Of a stretch of DNA of 64,000 nucleotides, positions 29,104 to 38,662 are shown piece by piece. The stretch is from Acetobacter sp. (GTDB lineage Bacteria > Pseudomonadota > Alphaproteobacteria > Acetobacterales > Acetobacteraceae). The DNA is taken from NCBI RefSeq assembly GCF_022483985.1, contig NZ_JAKVME010000001.1, positions 2,356,001 through 2,420,000 on the forward strand, given 5' to 3'. The stretch's first letter is position 1. Each line of letters begins with the position of its first letter. The translations under genes were made by a program, and so were the position numbers. The notes beneath the pieces were generated by a model. It did no database searches. It had not been told where the DNA came from and saw only the letters and a list, made by a program, of their open reading frames with translations.

Positions 29104-30327
29104 ATGGATGACGCCCGCGCCCCCTTCCCGGCTCCGCACCCCGGCTCGACCGACAGCGTCGCCATGCTCGGCCATATCGTGTCCTTCAATACGACCAGCA
29201 CGCTCTCCAATTTCGCGCTCATCAACTGGATTGGTGAATGGCTGGACGCTCACGGCGTCTTCTGGAAACTGAGCTATAATCCCGAGAAGACCAAAGCCAA
29301 TCTGCACGCCATCATCGGGCCGCGCACGGCAGGTGGCCTCGCCTTTGCCGGACATGTGGACACGGTGCCGGTCGAAGGACAGAACTGGTCATCCGATCCC
29401 TTCCAGCTCCATGAAAGCGGCACCCGGCTGATCGCCCGTGGAGCCGCCGACATGAAGGGTTTTGTGGCCTGCATGCTTGCGGCCGTGCCGGATCTGGCCG
29501 CCATGGAACTGAAACGCCCCGTGCACATGCTCTTCACCCATGATGAGGAAATCACCTGCGACGGCGCACGGATCGCCATGCGGCAGGCAGAGGCCGATCA
29601 TCTTCTTCCCTCATGGTGTGTCGTGGGTGAACCGACTCTCATGCTGCCGGTCATCGGCCACAAGGGACGTCTGTCGGTGCGTCTGACCGCCCGTGGCAAG
29701 GCTGGTCATTCAGCCTACCCTGCGGATGGTGTGAACGCCCTTCATGCCCTTGGCGAAGCCATGGCGTGGGTCGCTGAGGAGGCGCGTCGCTTTGCGTTTG
29801 AAGGAAGACAGGTTGACGGGTTCCATCCGCCTCACTCCACCATCCAGATCGGACTGGCCAGCGGCGGCGTAGCGCTCAATATCATCCCCGAACATGCGGA
29901 GGCCGAGATCGAATGGCGCACCGTCCCCGGCGATGACGCGCACGCTCTTCTCGACCGCATGAAGCAGGCGCTGACCAGAACAGACCAGTGGATGAAGGAA
30001 GCCTCACCCGAATGCGGACTGAATTTTGAAATCGTCAATGAACTGCCGCCCTTATCCCTTCCGAACAATGATCCGCTGGCCACAGTGGTCAGGCAGTCCG
30101 TCGGGACCAATGCGGAGGGCTTCATCTCCTACGGAACGGAAGCGGGCATTTACCAGCAGGCCGGCATGACGAGCATTGTATGCGGCCCCGGCAGCATCGC
30201 GCAGGCGCATCGTCCCGATGAATGGATCGAACGCAGCCAGTTGGACGCCTGCGACCGTTTTCTTCGCGACATGACCCGTCGCATATGCGTTGCCGACACA
30301 GCGCCTCTTCCCGCCAATACAATGTGA
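29104..30327 (+). CDS. argE: Acetylornithine deacetylase (M20 family)
   Basis: A zinc amidohydrolase that removes the acetyl group of N-acetylornithine in arginine synthesis. Seen: LAFAGHVDTVPVEGQNW with the metal ligand His, GAADMKGF, FTHDEEITCDGA with the catalytic and ligand Glu pair, KGRLSVRLTARGKAGHSAYPADGVNA in the dimerisation domain, and the last ligand region CGPGSIAQAHRPDEW. All metal ligands are present. I chose the ATG at 29104 (407 residues). An ATG at 29056 would add 16 residues, and neither has a strong ribosome site. It is followed closely by an aspartoacylase-family gene. Confidence 0.92.
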   Translation: MDDARAPFPAPHPGSTDSVAMLGHIVSFNTTSTLSNFALINWIGEWLDAHGVFWKLSYNPEKTKANLHAIIGPRTAGGLAFAGHVDTVPVEGQNWSSDPFQLHESGTRLIARGAADMKGFVACMLAAVPDLAAMELKRPVHMLFTHDEEITCDGARIAMRQAEADHLLPSWCVVGEPTLMLPVIGHKGRLSVRLTARGKAGHSAYPADGVNALHALGEAMAWVAEEARRFAFEGRQVDGFHPPHSTIQIGLASGGVALNIIPEHAEAEIEWRTVPGDDAHALLDRMKQALTRTDQWMKEASPECGLNFEIVNELPPLSLPNNDPLATVVRQSVGTNAEGFISYGTEAGIYQQAGMTSIVCGPGSIAQAHRPDEWIERSQLDACDRFLRDMTRRICVADTAPLPANTM

Positions 30328-30346
30328 CGCCGGACCGCCGCGCATC

Positions 30347-31363
30347 ATGGAGCCCCCCACGTCAGGTCGAGACTTTTCAGTCCGCACCACTCCCGGCAAG
30401 CGGTTATCCGAAAAGCTCCCCCCTGCGTCGCACGCTCTTCCTTCTCTTCCCCTTGAACTGCCACAACCCGATCTTTCCCTCTGGCGCGAGGGAAATGTCG
30501 GCATTCCCGGCGTCCATCGCCTCACGGCTCCGCTGCCCGGCCCTCACGTCGCCATCACGGCCCTGATGCATGGGAACGAGTACGCGGGGGCCATCGTTCT
30601 CGCCGATCTGCTCAGACGGGGATTCGTGCCCCGGCGCGGCACAGTGTCGCTGATCTTTCTCAACATGGACGCTTTCGACCGCTTCTCTCCGCAAAACCCG
30701 ATCCTGTCCCGTTTTGTCGATGAAGATATGAACCGGCTGTGGGACACAGATCCCGCCAGACCGGTCTCGCACTCCAAAGAGCAGACACGCGTCTGTCAGC
30801 TTCTCCCCTATATCGGCACAATCGACAGACTTCTTGATCTCCACTCCATGTTATGGCCCGCCGGCCCGCTCATGCTGGCTGGGCCGTCCGAAAAAGGCAT
30901 GTCTCTTGCAGCCTCAATCGGCATCCCTCCACTCATCGTCGGGGATGGCGGGCATCGTGCCGGACCAAGACTGATCGACATGCCGCACTTCACCAGTCCG
31001 CATTCTGCGGCACAGGCCTGCCTGCTGGAGGCCGGTCAACACTGGACATGGGACTGTCTCGAAACGACCAAGGAAACGGTCCTTCGTTTTCTATCTACTT
31101 CGGAGATGACAGAGAGTGTCGAAAAATCCTTAACTCCTCTGATGATTGCCGACACCACGCATCGGGTCACCGCTCACACAGGGCATTTCCATTTCATTCA
31201 TACCTTTGCAAGCGGCACCATCATCCCCGCACGGGGCACGCTCATCGCTCAGGACGGTCCGGACGAGATCCGTACCCCGTATGATCACTGCCTGCTTGTC
31301 ATGCCGAACTTTCGGGCTGCACGGCATCATACGGCCGTACGGCTTGCCCGTATCCGACGTTAG
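30347..31363 (+). CDS. Succinylglutamate desuccinylase/aspartoacylase family protein (M14)
   Basis: A 338-residue zinc carboxypeptidase-fold protein of the AstE/AspA group. Seen: ITALMHGNEYAGA with the HxxE zinc pair, FVDEDMNRLWD with the conserved N-R, and LLDLHSMLW with the third ligand His. These enzymes remove an acyl group from an amino acid. The start at 30347 (20 bases after argE) is chosen, though an upstream in-frame start at 30290 would overlap argE by 38 bases. Its place directly after argE suggests action on an N-acyl amino acid. The exact substrate is unknown. Confidence 0.8.
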   Translation: MEPPTSGRDFSVRTTPGKRLSEKLPPASHALPSLPLELPQPDLSLWREGNVGIPGVHRLTAPLPGPHVAITALMHGNEYAGAIVLADLLRRGFVPRRGTVSLIFLNMDAFDRFSPQNPILSRFVDEDMNRLWDTDPARPVSHSKEQTRVCQLLPYIGTIDRLLDLHSMLWPAGPLMLAGPSEKGMSLAASIGIPPLIVGDGGHRAGPRLIDMPHFTSPHSAAQACLLEAGQHWTWDCLETTKETVLRFLSTSEMTESVEKSLTPLMIADTTHRVTAHTGHFHFIHTFASGTIIPARGTLIAQDGPDEIRTPYDHCLLVMPNFRAARHHTAVRLARIRR

Positions 31364-31438
31364 AGCAGATCCGGTTTCAATGGACCCGTTCAGGCTGATG
31401 AAGATGCCCGACAGACAGCAAGTGAAATTATTCCAGAC

Positions 31439-31466
31439 ACGGCCTGAGAAAACTTTCTCAGGCCGT
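31439..31466. terminator. Bidirectional terminator hairpin
   Basis: ACGGCCTGAGAAA at 31439-31451 and TTTCTCAGGCCGT at 31454-31466 are perfectly complementary over 13 pairs. It lies between the convergent aspartoacylase-family gene and the efflux outer-membrane gene. AT-rich tails (CATCTTTC, and AATTATTCC on the other side) support termination in either direction. Confidence 0.8.
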
Positions 31467-31476
31467 CATCTTTCGA

Positions 31477-33069
31477 TTACCGGATTTTTCCCTGTACAGA
31501 CCGGCCCGTTACCAGATTTTCGAACTGCTCGGGGGGCTGCGCTGTAATACCGCCTGCCGCTTTGGGATAATGCAGGTCGCCATATTGCAGCACATCAAAG
31601 GTCATTGTCTGGTCAGGCGTTGGAAGCAGCGTGTCATTCCAGCCTCCTCCCGTGGAACGGATCAAACCGACAACCGCCTGCTCTGCCCGAACGGCGACCT
31701 CCACTTCCGCAATGCGAGCATCAAGAGCGGCTTCCTGCGCCACGATCGCCTCAAGATAATTCGAGAGCCCTCCTTTATAGAGCGTCATCGTCATGTTCTG
31801 CATGTCCATGGCCGTACCCACCGCGCCCTTGAGACGCGCATCCTCCTGACGCAGCAACCGCACACGGGACTGCTCATCTTCCACTTCCCTGAACGCGGAG
31901 AGAATGGTGGAGCGATAGGAATCCCGTGTCTCACGATAGACAGACCATGAATACTGGAGCGCCGCGCGACGCAGCCCGCCTTCAAAGATCGGCATGGAGG
32001 CTGAAGCGCCATAACTCCACATGCTGTTGGCCAGTTTTGCGAGATCAAAACCGTTGGCGTCGAAACCACCATTCGCACGCAGGGAAATATGCGGATAGAA
32101 AGCAGCCCGTGCGACACCGATGGAACGGTTGGCCTGCGCCATCACGCGCTCGGCGGCGGCGATGTCCGGACGCCGTTGCAGCAGTTCCGATGGAACGCCC
32201 AGAGATACATCCACAGTTCGAAACGAGAAACTATCACGCGGTTCGATATGAAAACTTTCCGGAGCCGTGTTGGTGAGAACCGCAATCGCATGCTCCGTCA
32301 CCTCGCGCTGCGCCCGCACATCCAGTTCCGCAGCCTGCGCCACATAAAGTCTGTTCTGCGCGCGGGCAAGATCAAGACGGGGCGCAGCCTGATTATCCAA
32401 CTGCGTGCGTGTCATGTCCACGGCCTTGCCGTAATAGGCGATGGACTGACGATAGATCGCATCCTGCGCGTCATAGCCTCTGAGAGCGATATAATCCGAC
32501 GCCAGATCAGCCGCGAGGCTCAGTCTTAGGCCTGCAAAATCAGCCGCCTTTTCCTGAGCCGCGAATTTCTGCATCCGGACCTGATTACGGATTTCCGACC
32601 AGAAATCAGGTTCCCATGACGCAAGGCCACCATAGAACTCATCTGTCGCGGTTGTGGCCCCTTTGTAGCGGAACAGCGCGTCAGCCGACTGCTTGTTGTC
32701 GGAAGCGCCGAACGCCAGTCCGAAATGCGGCAACAGGTCCGCACGGGCTTTCATGACCAGAGAACGGGCCTGCACAAACCGCTCAGCCGCCGCCTGTAAA
32801 TCCGCATTCTGCTCAACGGCGCGCTGCTCAAGATTATCCAGAACGGGATCACCCAGCAGTGTCCACCAGTTTACCGGAATCTGAAGCTCTGCGGGCGTTG
32901 CTTTCGCAAAAGGCGTCTGACCGGTCCAGCTATCCGGCACGACGAAATGCGGAGCCTCGTAATGGGGTGCGAGATCGCATCCGGACAGGGCCGCGACTGA
33001 TGCCAGAGCACATGTCCCCATCATGATCCGTTTCAGGACAGAAGACGATTTGATCGACGTTTTCTTCAT
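31477..33069 (-). CDS. RND efflux outer-membrane lipoprotein (NodT/OprM type)
   Basis: A 530-residue TolC-like outer-membrane channel. The N-terminus is a lipoprotein signal with lipobox ALSGC (Cys 30). It then has two OEP domains, with the typical VPDSWTGQ start, NADLQAAAERFVQARSLV, and a second repeat ending in NYLEAIVAQEAALDA. It is the last of three genes, overlapping the adaptor gene by four bases. It completes a tripartite efflux pump across both membranes. Length is slightly above the family norm. Confidence 0.9.
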   Translation of the reverse strand: MKKTSIKSSSVLKRIMMGTCALASVAALSGCDLAPHYEAPHFVVPDSWTGQTPFAKATPAELQIPVNWWTLLGDPVLDNLEQRAVEQNADLQAAAERFVQARSLVMKARADLLPHFGLAFGASDNKQSADALFRYKGATTATDEFYGGLASWEPDFWSEIRNQVRMQKFAAQEKAADFAGLRLSLAADLASDYIALRGYDAQDAIYRQSIAYYGKAVDMTRTQLDNQAAPRLDLARAQNRLYVAQAAELDVRAQREVTEHAIAVLTNTAPESFHIEPRDSFSFRTVDVSLGVPSELLQRRPDIAAAERVMAQANRSIGVARAAFYPHISLRANGGFDANGFDLAKLANSMWSYGASASMPIFEGGLRRAALQYSWSVYRETRDSYRSTILSAFREVEDEQSRVRLLRQEDARLKGAVGTAMDMQNMTMTLYKGGLSNYLEAIVAQEAALDARIAEVEVAVRAEQAVVGLIRSTGGGWNDTLLPTPDQTMTFDVLQYGDLHYPKAAGGITAQPPEQFENLVTGRSVQGKIR

Positions 33070-34253
33070 CCTTCGATCTCCTCATCCGCACGCTCGTAGC
33101 CTTTGGCGGGAACGACAACACGGACTTCCTGATTATCCAGAAGATCGGCAGGAGGATTGCGAATGATCCGATCGCCCGGTTGAAGTCCGGAAATAACGTC
33201 CGTGCGTGTGTCAGCCATCCTCCCAACCGTGATGGACCGGAAATGTGCGTGGTTATCACTGGAGACAACAGCGACCTGCATGCCGGCTTCCTGAAACACC
33301 AGTGTCGAGGTTGGTATCTGCCAGATGCCCCCCTCCGCGGGTGATGTCAGATGTACGGAAGCAAAGGTTCCCGGCCAGAGCAGATGATCCGGATTATCAA
33401 TCGTAAATTCCGTGACGGCGGTACGTGTATTCGGGTCATATCCCTTGGCGATGGTCAGAAAGTGCGCCTCGAATGTCCGGTTCGGAAACTGGGGAACGGA
33501 TACGGTCGCAGTGAGACCGGGTTTGAGCATGTAGGAAAAGACTTCCGGAACGGACACAAACAGTCGCATCCTGTGCATGTCAGAAACGACGAACATCTGG
33601 TTCGCATCACCGCTGGCGGAATGCTCACCGCCACCCGCGCTGACATAATCTCCCACATTGATATCACGCGACGTCACGACACCGTCAAAAGGCGCCACCA
33701 CTGTCTTGAACTTCTCAAGCGCTGCGAAACGATCCAGATTATGCTGCGACGCCTGCATTTCGGCGTAACCCGATTTTTTGTTTGCATCAGCCACGGAAAC
33801 GGACTGTCCGGAAACAGCCTGAGACTGCGCCATCGCATGCCAACGGTTGGCGCTGACAACCGTCAGATTGTATTTCGCCGCCTGAGCGTCCAGATCCGCC
33901 TTGGCCTGAGCAAACTGGGCATCCAGACTGGGCGCATTGATGTCGGCGAGAACATCTCCCGCCTTCACATCGGAACCAAAATCCTTATACCACATCTTTA
34001 CATAACCAGATGCCTGCGGATAGATCGGCGCCTGATACCAGGCGTCCACCGTTCCCGGCAGGGTCAGCGCCACGGTCTTTGCCCCCGGTTCCGGCGTGAC
34101 AACTTCCACATCCGGAATGGCGCTGTGTTCAGTGACCAGCTTCACCTCATAATCAGCGTCCATCCGTTCAACGATGACATAACCCGAAGCCAGAACAAGA
34201 ACGCCAGCAACCAGAAGCAATCCGGAATATTTACGGATCGAGCGCGCCATCAC
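33066..34253 (-). CDS. RND efflux periplasmic adaptor (HlyD/AcrA family)
   Basis: A 395-residue membrane-fusion protein. One membrane anchor lies at about residues 10-27. The lipoyl-like domain (IYPQASGYVKMWYKDFGSDVKAGDVLADI), a coiled-coil hairpin rich in Ala/Gln, and the beta-barrel (MRLFVSVPEVFSYMLKPGLTATVSV) follow. It links the inner pump and the outer channel. It overlaps both neighbours by four bases, so all three are made together. Confidence 0.92.
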   Translation of the reverse strand: MMARSIRKYSGLLLVAGVLVLASGYVIVERMDADYEVKLVTEHSAIPDVEVVTPEPGAKTVALTLPGTVDAWYQAPIYPQASGYVKMWYKDFGSDVKAGDVLADINAPSLDAQFAQAKADLDAQAAKYNLTVVSANRWHAMAQSQAVSGQSVSVADANKKSGYAEMQASQHNLDRFAALEKFKTVVAPFDGVVTSRDINVGDYVSAGGGEHSASGDANQMFVVSDMHRMRLFVSVPEVFSYMLKPGLTATVSVPQFPNRTFEAHFLTIAKGYDPNTRTAVTEFTIDNPDHLLWPGTFASVHLTSPAEGGIWQIPTSTLVFQEAGMQVAVVSSDNHAHFRSITVGRMADTRTDVISGLQPGDRIIRNPPADLLDNQEVRVVVPAKGYERADEEIEG

Positions 34254-37200
34254 ACGGCCTCCTTACGAGAAGATTTTCGGCTGTAGAAAATTGCATAGAC
34301 ACAGGGAACAAAAAGAAGGGTCGAAATCGTAGCGACAAGCAGACCGCCAATGACCGCCTTACCCAGCGGGGCGTTCTGGGAGTTGCTAATGGACATGGGC
34401 ACCATGCCGACAATCATCGCACTGGCCGTCATGATGACCGGACGAATGCGTCCGTAACCGGCTTCAAGCGCCGCCTTCAGCGGTTCTCCATGCACGGCCA
34501 GTCTCTCCCTTGCATAATCAACCACAAGAATGGAGTTGGCCGTCGCTGTTCCCATGCACATGATGGCTCCGGTCAAGGCAGGCACGGAGAGATGTGTGCG
34601 TGTCAGAAACAGGCTCCAGGCGATGCCGGCCAGAGCGCCCGGCAGCGCCGATATGATGATGAACGGGTCAAGCCATGACTGAAAATTGACGACAATGAGC
34701 AGGTAGATCAGCACGACGGATACGATCAGTCCCCCTACCAGTTCCTTGTAGGCCGAACTCATGGTTGTGGCCTGCCCTTCGACATCCACGACGGAGCCCT
34801 GCGGCACATCCTTTTTGGTCAGTTCCACTTCACGTTTGACGCCATCAAGAACGGAACCCAGATCTGTGCCTTCTGCCGACACATAGATATCGAAGGCCGG
34901 CATCGAGTTATAATGCGAGACCTCTCCTGGTGTGCCGATCGCCTTGATCCGGCTCATCGCCCCCAGAAGCTGCATGGATTTCCCCGATGGATCGCCATCG
35001 CCCTTATCCACGGGAATGGTCAGAAGATCGTTGTAATGAGTGAGTTGGTCCTGTGACACATATGTATTCAGCGTGAAGGTTACACCCATTTTCGGGTCAA
35101 ACCAGTACTGCGGGTCAACCTGCGAACTGCCTGACAGCGTCATCAGCTCATTATCGGCAAGATTTCCTTCGTCGATCCCGGTCGCCTGCTCGAATGTACG
35201 ATCGCCTTCCACGAACAGGGTCGGAGTCCGCATGGTCTGCTGGAGAGAAACATCGGCTGCACCGGAAACCTTTCGGATTCTGTTGGCGAGAACGACAGCG
35301 TAGTTGTAGCTTGCACGCAGATCCGGCCCGCCAATCTTGACATCAATCGGTGACGGTGAACCGAAGTTCAGGATTTTCGCCGTCAGATCCGCAGGCTGGA
35401 AGGTGAAGACCGTTCCCGGAAAACTCGCCGAGAGGCCACGCCGCAGAATGGCGCGATAATCCCAAACCGGTGATGCTTCGTCTGTCAGGGAAATCGTCAG
35501 ATCGCAATCCTGCGCACCCAGTGTCGGCGTCGGAATAAACGCCTGATTGTGCGCCCCTTCCGGCAATCCGCAGTTACTCACGACATCTTCCACCTTGCCG
35601 GGTAAAAGCTCGCCTATCCTGTCGCTGACGAGTGTCGCAATACGTCCCGCAACCTCGATACGTGTGCCCAGAGGAGTGCGCATGTGCATCTGCAACTGAC
35701 CGGATTTGATTTCCGGGAAGAAGTCTTTCCCTGACACAGTATACAAACCGCATGACAGAACGGAAACTCCAAGGAAAATACCAACGAAAACCGTTCTGTT
35801 CTGGATAAGCCTCCCCAGCACCACGCCATAGGACTCACGAAAACTGGTGAATTTTCTTTCAAACCCCTTCTGAAACCGGGTGAAGGCATTGTTGCCGTGC
35901 GGCAGAGCTTCATGCTCTTCCCCATGCGCGCCCGGTTGCACATGCCCGGCGAAAAGATATTTCGCCATGGTGGGAACCAGCGTCCGCGAGAGAATGAAAG
36001 AGGCGATCATGGCGAAGATGATGGCTTCCGCCATCGGCATGAAGAGCCATCCAGCTACGCCGTCCAGCTCGAAAAGAGGCAGCCAGACTATGCAGATGCA
36101 GGTGGTGGAAACAAATGTCGGAATGACGATCTGGTTGGCGGCGTCAATGATCGCCTCTTCCAGCTCCTTTCCCATTTCAAGATGCGTGTCGATATTTTCG
36201 ATCATGACCGTTGCGTCATCAACAAGAATACCAACAGCGAGAGCCAGACCACCCAGCGTCATGACGTTGATCGTCTGTCCGACCCAGCCGAGACCGATGA
36301 TCGAACAGAGAATGGCCAGAGGAATGGAAGTCGCGATAATCACGGTTGAACGCCACGATCCAAGGAACAACAGAACAACCAGTCCGGTCAATGCGGCGGC
36401 CGTCACCATTTCCCGCATCACGTCGTGAATGGAATCCTTCACGAAGCCGGACGCATCACTGAGAATGCTGATCTTGACGCTGGACGGCAGCACCGCCTGA
36501 AGACGCGGCATCATCTTTTTCACGTCATCGACAACATCCAGCGTAGATGCTTCACCACTTTTCATGACGACCATGATGACGGCCTGCTTGCCCTTGACCA
36601 GAACGCTGTTGCTCTGAGGATGGCCACCTCGATAGACCTGACCGACGTCACGGATGTAGACAACCGCGTTTCCGACACGCTTGATCGGAATATCCGCGAT
36701 ATCGTCAAGAGTTCTCGGCGTCGCGTTTGTCTGCACCATCCAGTCTGTCGGGCCGATCTTCTGATCACCCGCTGGTCTGACGACATTCTGGTGGTCCAGA
36801 GCGTTCTGCACATCCATCGCCGACAGGTGATGGGCCTGAAGCTGCTGCTGACTCAGCGAAATCATGACAAAACTGTCCATGCCGCCATAAGGCTGCGGCA
36901 CGACGGCTCCGGGCACCGTGACCAGAAGAGAACGGATACGGATGAAGGCAAGCTTCCATAAATCTGACGGTGTCATCACATCAGATGTCAACTTCAGTGT
37001 TACCACCGGCACGGAGGACGCTTCCAGACGCATGATCATCGGGGCCGCAATATGTTGCGGCAACTGCTGGATGACCGTCTGGGAGATGGCGGTGACGTCC
37101 GCTTCCGCCGCACCGATATCTGTCCCGGGCTGGAAATAGATTTTCACGATTCCACGACCGTAGTAGGAATCGGCTTCCATATGCTCGATCCCCTCCACCG

Positions 37201-37423
37201 TGGAGGTCACACCCTGTTCGAAATTGTACATGATGCGCCCGGAAAATTCTTCGGGGAGCATCCCGGAATAGGACCAGACGACTGCGATGGCCGGGATTCT
37301 GATATTTGGGAAAACATCTGTCGGGGTCTTCCTGATTGAAAGGAGACCAAACATGACGATCAGAATCGAAAGGACAATGAAGGTATAGGGCCGCCGCAGA
37401 GCGGTGACGACGATTGCATTCAT
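34250..37423 (-). CDS. RND efflux transporter, inner-membrane permease
   Basis: A 1057-residue AcrB/CusA-superfamily pump with 12 transmembrane helices and two large periplasmic loops. The start MNAIVVTALRRPYTFIVLSIL and the second-helix-block motif ALAVGILVDDATVMIENI, with the proton-relay aspartates, are intact. Its sequence, including PTDVFPNIRIPAIAVVWSYSG, fits the HAE/MexF-like group that is common in acetic acid bacteria; drug versus metal substrate cannot be settled. It is first of the pump operon and follows the TetR gene by about 230 bases. Confidence 0.93.
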   Translation of the reverse strand: MNAIVVTALRRPYTFIVLSILIVMFGLLSIRKTPTDVFPNIRIPAIAVVWSYSGMLPEEFSGRIMYNFEQGVTSTVEGIEHMEADSYYGRGIVKIYFQPGTDIGAAEADVTAISQTVIQQLPQHIAAPMIMRLEASSVPVVTLKLTSDVMTPSDLWKLAFIRIRSLLVTVPGAVVPQPYGGMDSFVMISLSQQQLQAHHLSAMDVQNALDHQNVVRPAGDQKIGPTDWMVQTNATPRTLDDIADIPIKRVGNAVVYIRDVGQVYRGGHPQSNSVLVKGKQAVIMVVMKSGEASTLDVVDDVKKMMPRLQAVLPSSVKISILSDASGFVKDSIHDVMREMVTAAALTGLVVLLFLGSWRSTVIIATSIPLAILCSIIGLGWVGQTINVMTLGGLALAVGILVDDATVMIENIDTHLEMGKELEEAIIDAANQIVIPTFVSTTCICIVWLPLFELDGVAGWLFMPMAEAIIFAMIASFILSRTLVPTMAKYLFAGHVQPGAHGEEHEALPHGNNAFTRFQKGFERKFTSFRESYGVVLGRLIQNRTVFVGIFLGVSVLSCGLYTVSGKDFFPEIKSGQLQMHMRTPLGTRIEVAGRIATLVSDRIGELLPGKVEDVVSNCGLPEGAHNQAFIPTPTLGAQDCDLTISLTDEASPVWDYRAILRRGLSASFPGTVFTFQPADLTAKILNFGSPSPIDVKIGGPDLRASYNYAVVLANRIRKVSGAADVSLQQTMRTPTLFVEGDRTFEQATGIDEGNLADNELMTLSGSSQVDPQYWFDPKMGVTFTLNTYVSQDQLTHYNDLLTIPVDKGDGDPSGKSMQLLGAMSRIKAIGTPGEVSHYNSMPAFDIYVSAEGTDLGSVLDGVKREVELTKKDVPQGSVVDVEGQATTMSSAYKELVGGLIVSVVLIYLLIVVNFQSWLDPFIIISALPGALAGIAWSLFLTRTHLSVPALTGAIMCMGTATANSILVVDYARERLAVHGEPLKAALEAGYGRIRPVIMTASAMIVGMVPMSISNSQNAPLGKAVIGGLLVATISTLLFVPCVYAIFYSRKSSRKEAV

Positions 37424-37555
37424 CGGACTGCCTTGCGTTGAGAGAGCACAACCCGATCACCGCATCTGCCGGAAAAGCAGCGCACATGATGGGTTGCCTG
37501 GTCGCAGCAGCAACTGACAACCAGACATCTTTTGACATATCCAGATTTTCGGAAT

Positions 37556-37588
37556 GGCTGATATAAAATTCTTTTTTAAATATCAGCC
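37556..37588. promoter_or_regulatory. 9-bp inverted repeat upstream of the RND operon
   Basis: GGCTGATAT at 37556-37564 and ATATCAGCC at 37580-37588 are exact inverse complements around an AT-rich 15-base centre. It lies in the leader/promoter region of the efflux operon, after the TetR gene start of transcription. It does not match the TGAAC-type boxes near TetR. It may be an operator or a hairpin. Confidence 0.45.
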
Positions 37589-37656
37589 TGCTCTTGCTCT
37601 CTCCGCCACGGACATCCCCCGCCCGCAAGCCCCAGCGTCTGTATCTTCAGCTTTCT

Positions 37657-38244
37657 CTACTCTGATACAATCATTTTCCTGATCAACAGGCGCAGACGCG
37701 TTTCAACATCTTCATGACTTCCACCAAGCCTGCGGTCGAGTCCAAGCACGACAATGCCATGCACGGCTTCATACATGGTGCGTGCGAACACAGACCGCTC
37801 CTGCGCGGAAACAGGCATGTCGGCGGCAAACAGCGTTCCGATCCGCTCCACCAGACTATCGCGCAGGGCAAGATAGTCCGATGGCAATTCTTCCTGCGCA
37901 CCCCAGCGCAGGGCGAAGAGCGCGTCCCAGCGATTCAGATGGTCCCGGGCATAGCGGAAATATCCCAGAGCAAGAGCCTCCAGTTTTCGCGTATGGTTTC
38001 CGGAACTTTTCTCCGCTTCGGCAAACATGAAGTTTCCCATGTCCACCAGCGTTCGGGCGTTCACCTGTAGGATGACATTATCCAGCCCCCCGAAAAGATA
38101 ACCAAGGGAACCGAGTGCGCAGCCCGCTTTTCCCGTCACGGCCCGTGCCGAACAGGCCCGAAATCCTTCCTCGACGATGATCTGCTCCGCCGCATCCGTG
38201 ATAGCGTTCCTGAGAGCTTCAGGATCTTTGCCTTTACGCGCCAT
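37657..38244 (-). CDS. TetR-family transcriptional regulator
   Basis: A 195-residue repressor. The helix-turn-helix is at about residues 12-55: RNAITDAAEQIIVEEGFRACSARAVTGKAGCALGSLGYLFGG. The C-terminal part is all-helical ligand-binding. I chose the ATG at 38244 because GAGGCGGGGC precedes it; the longer frame begins with TTG at 38256. It lies between the RND pump operon and a divergent YiaA/B-type gene. Three palindromes at 38294-38354 are its likely operators. It probably controls its own gene, the divergent gene and perhaps the pump. Confidence 0.9.
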   Translation of the reverse strand: MARKGKDPEALRNAITDAAEQIIVEEGFRACSARAVTGKAGCALGSLGYLFGGLDNVILQVNARTLVDMGNFMFAEAEKSSGNHTRKLEALALGYFRYARDHLNRWDALFALRWGAQEELPSDYLALRDSLVERIGTLFAADMPVSAQERSVFARTMYEAVHGIVVLGLDRRLGGSHEDVETRLRLLIRKMIVSE

Positions 38245-38293
38245 GCCCCGCCTCAACTGCTTTTCCGCCTGTCTATCACACAGCGTAAAAAAT

Positions 38294-38354
38294 TTGAACG
38301 ACGTTCAAATATATCTTGCATTAATGAACATCGTTCATTATGAACAGTGTTCAC
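38294..38354. promoter_or_regulatory. Three TetR-type operator palindromes
   Basis: TTGAACGACGTTCAA (38294-38308, perfect 7-1-7), ATGAACATCGTTCAT (38324-38338) and ATGAACAGTGTTCAC (38340-38354) share TGAAC-N5-GTTCA with one variable position each. Centres are 30 and 16 bases apart. They lie between the TetR start (38244) and the YiaA/B start (38381), so cover both promoters. Confidence 0.75.
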
Positions 38355-38380
38355 ATAACCACGCCATAAAGGAAATTATC

Positions 38381-38617
38381 ATGAGCACATCTCGCACACC
38401 GGCCAGCGTCACCGTCTCCTCCAGCTGGGTCATGTTCACATGGATCAGCTTTGCCGTCGCCCTGCTCTCCATGGCGATCGCCGTCATCTACATGCCAATG
38501 GAAAGCTGGCTGCGGGCTTATCTCGGCCTTTCAGGACTGTTTCTGGTGCAGTCTTCCATCTCTCTGTCACGCACCCTGCGCGACCAGGCGGAAGCTGAGG
38601 CAGCAAGAAACGCATAG
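38381..38617 (+). CDS. YiaA/YiaB-family small membrane protein
   Basis: A 78-residue protein with two transmembrane helices, SWVMFTWISFAVALLSMAIAVIY (about 15-37) and LRAYLGLSGLFLVQSSISLS (about 45-64), joined by a MPMESW loop; this is the YiaAB two-helix domain. The function is unknown. The start at 38381 is set by AAAGGA eight bases before; an open frame reaching back to 38177 crosses the regulatory palindromes. It is divergent from the TetR gene and follows the triple operator closely. Confidence 0.8.
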   Translation: MSTSRTPASVTVSSSWVMFTWISFAVALLSMAIAVIYMPMESWLRAYLGLSGLFLVQSSISLSRTLRDQAEAEAARNA

Positions 38618-38662
38618 CGGAAACGCCGGATATGCCGGTTCATCCGGGCGGAATTTCCTGGG

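Noticed and set aside
38177..38380. Upstream extension of the YiaA/B-type gene
   Set aside because: It would run through the three TetR palindromes, and the family start with AAAGGA is at 38381.
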